From contig JAGVLI010000640.1 of the NCBI GenBank assembly GCA_020054355.1, positions 1-7,998 of the forward strand: a stretch of 7,998 nucleotides of DNA, written 5' to 3'. Shown here in pieces: positions 5,157 through 7,998 of the stretch. A program made the translations under genes and the position numbers. The notes beneath the pieces are model-generated. The model searched no databases, was not told the DNA's origin, and saw nothing but the letters and a program-made list of their open reading frames with translations. Every line of letters starts with the position of its first letter. Position 1 is the first letter of the stretch. The DNA is from Planctomycetales bacterium (GTDB taxonomy: Bacteria > Planctomycetota > Planctomycetia > Gemmatales > Gemmataceae).

Positions 5157-5183
5157 CTCCGGGGGCTAACGCCCCCGGCTCGC
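5157..5183. repeat. 27-nt hairpin repeat, copy 2
   Basis: Identical over 27 nt, and in the same orientation, to 2301-2327, with stem CCGGGGGC/GCCCCCGG and loop TAAC at 5159-5178. It lies in the 74-nt gap between the metH stop codon and the ATPase start. On the minus strand its last bases supply the GGAG at 5157-5160, 15 nt upstream of the ATPase ATG, probably too far to serve as its main ribosome site. It may shape the 3' end of the metH transcript. Confidence 0.85.
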
Positions 5184-5215
5184 CAGCATGTATCAGCTCG
5201 CCAGATGCAATCGGC

Positions 5216-7998
<2,783 letters not shown>

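Noticed and set aside
5142..5215. Frameshift or gene remnant between metH and the ATPase
   Set aside because: metH ends with the complete family C-terminus and the ATPase begins with its normal first strand; the gap holds only the hairpin repeat and the ribosome site.

Overview
All eight genes in this window read from the minus strand. In transcription order (right to left) they are: metH (5' end cut by the window edge), an AAA/ABC-type ATPase, a TOPRIM-like protein, a membrane-anchored formylglycine-generating enzyme (SUMF1 family), two small paralogous secreted proteins, a long-form cobaltochelatase CbiX, and the first codons of ribD (cut by the left edge). There is no rRNA, tRNA or CRISPR array. 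No transposase gene is present, although palindromic repeats are conspicuous. The DNA is GC-rich. Together with a catalytic-type SUMF1 protein, small exported proteins with Lys-rich C-termini and abundant short palindromic intergenic repeats, this suggests a planctomycete of the Gemmata/Pirellula kind. That assignment is an inference from gene style, not a database result.

Layout. 5216-7998: cobalamin-dependent methionine synthase from the last residues of its homocysteine domain to the C-terminus. 5142-5215: a gap holding one copy of a 27-nt hairpin repeat. 3484-5141: a tightly coupled ATPase/TOPRIM pair with a 4-nt overlap and visibly lower GC than metH; this is the best candidate for an accessory, possibly anti-phage, system. 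2331-3395: SUMF1-family enzyme with both catalytic cysteines, ending in a second copy of the 27-nt repeat. 1499-2202: two tandem paralogues of about 104 residues with signal peptides, separated by a terminator-like hairpin. 442-1407: CbiX with an MXCXXC motif and a His-rich tail. 191-441: a nested palindromic repeat element of about 200 bp. 1-190: N-terminus of the riboflavin deaminase RibD.

How the genes relate. MetH uses cobalamin and CbiX inserts cobalt during cobalamin synthesis, so the window has a loose B12 theme, but the genes between them are unrelated and no riboswitch is visible. The ATPase and TOPRIM protein almost certainly act together. Their gene order, overlap and domain types resemble split OLD-like defence pairs such as PARIS (AriA/AriB) or AbiL, but neither protein can be assigned to one of those families from sequence reading alone. 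The SUMF1 enzyme probably matures sulfatases encoded elsewhere. The two copies of the 27-nt repeat lie in the same orientation on either side of the ATPase-TOPRIM-SUMF1 block, which raises the possibility that the block was inserted or can be lost by recombination.
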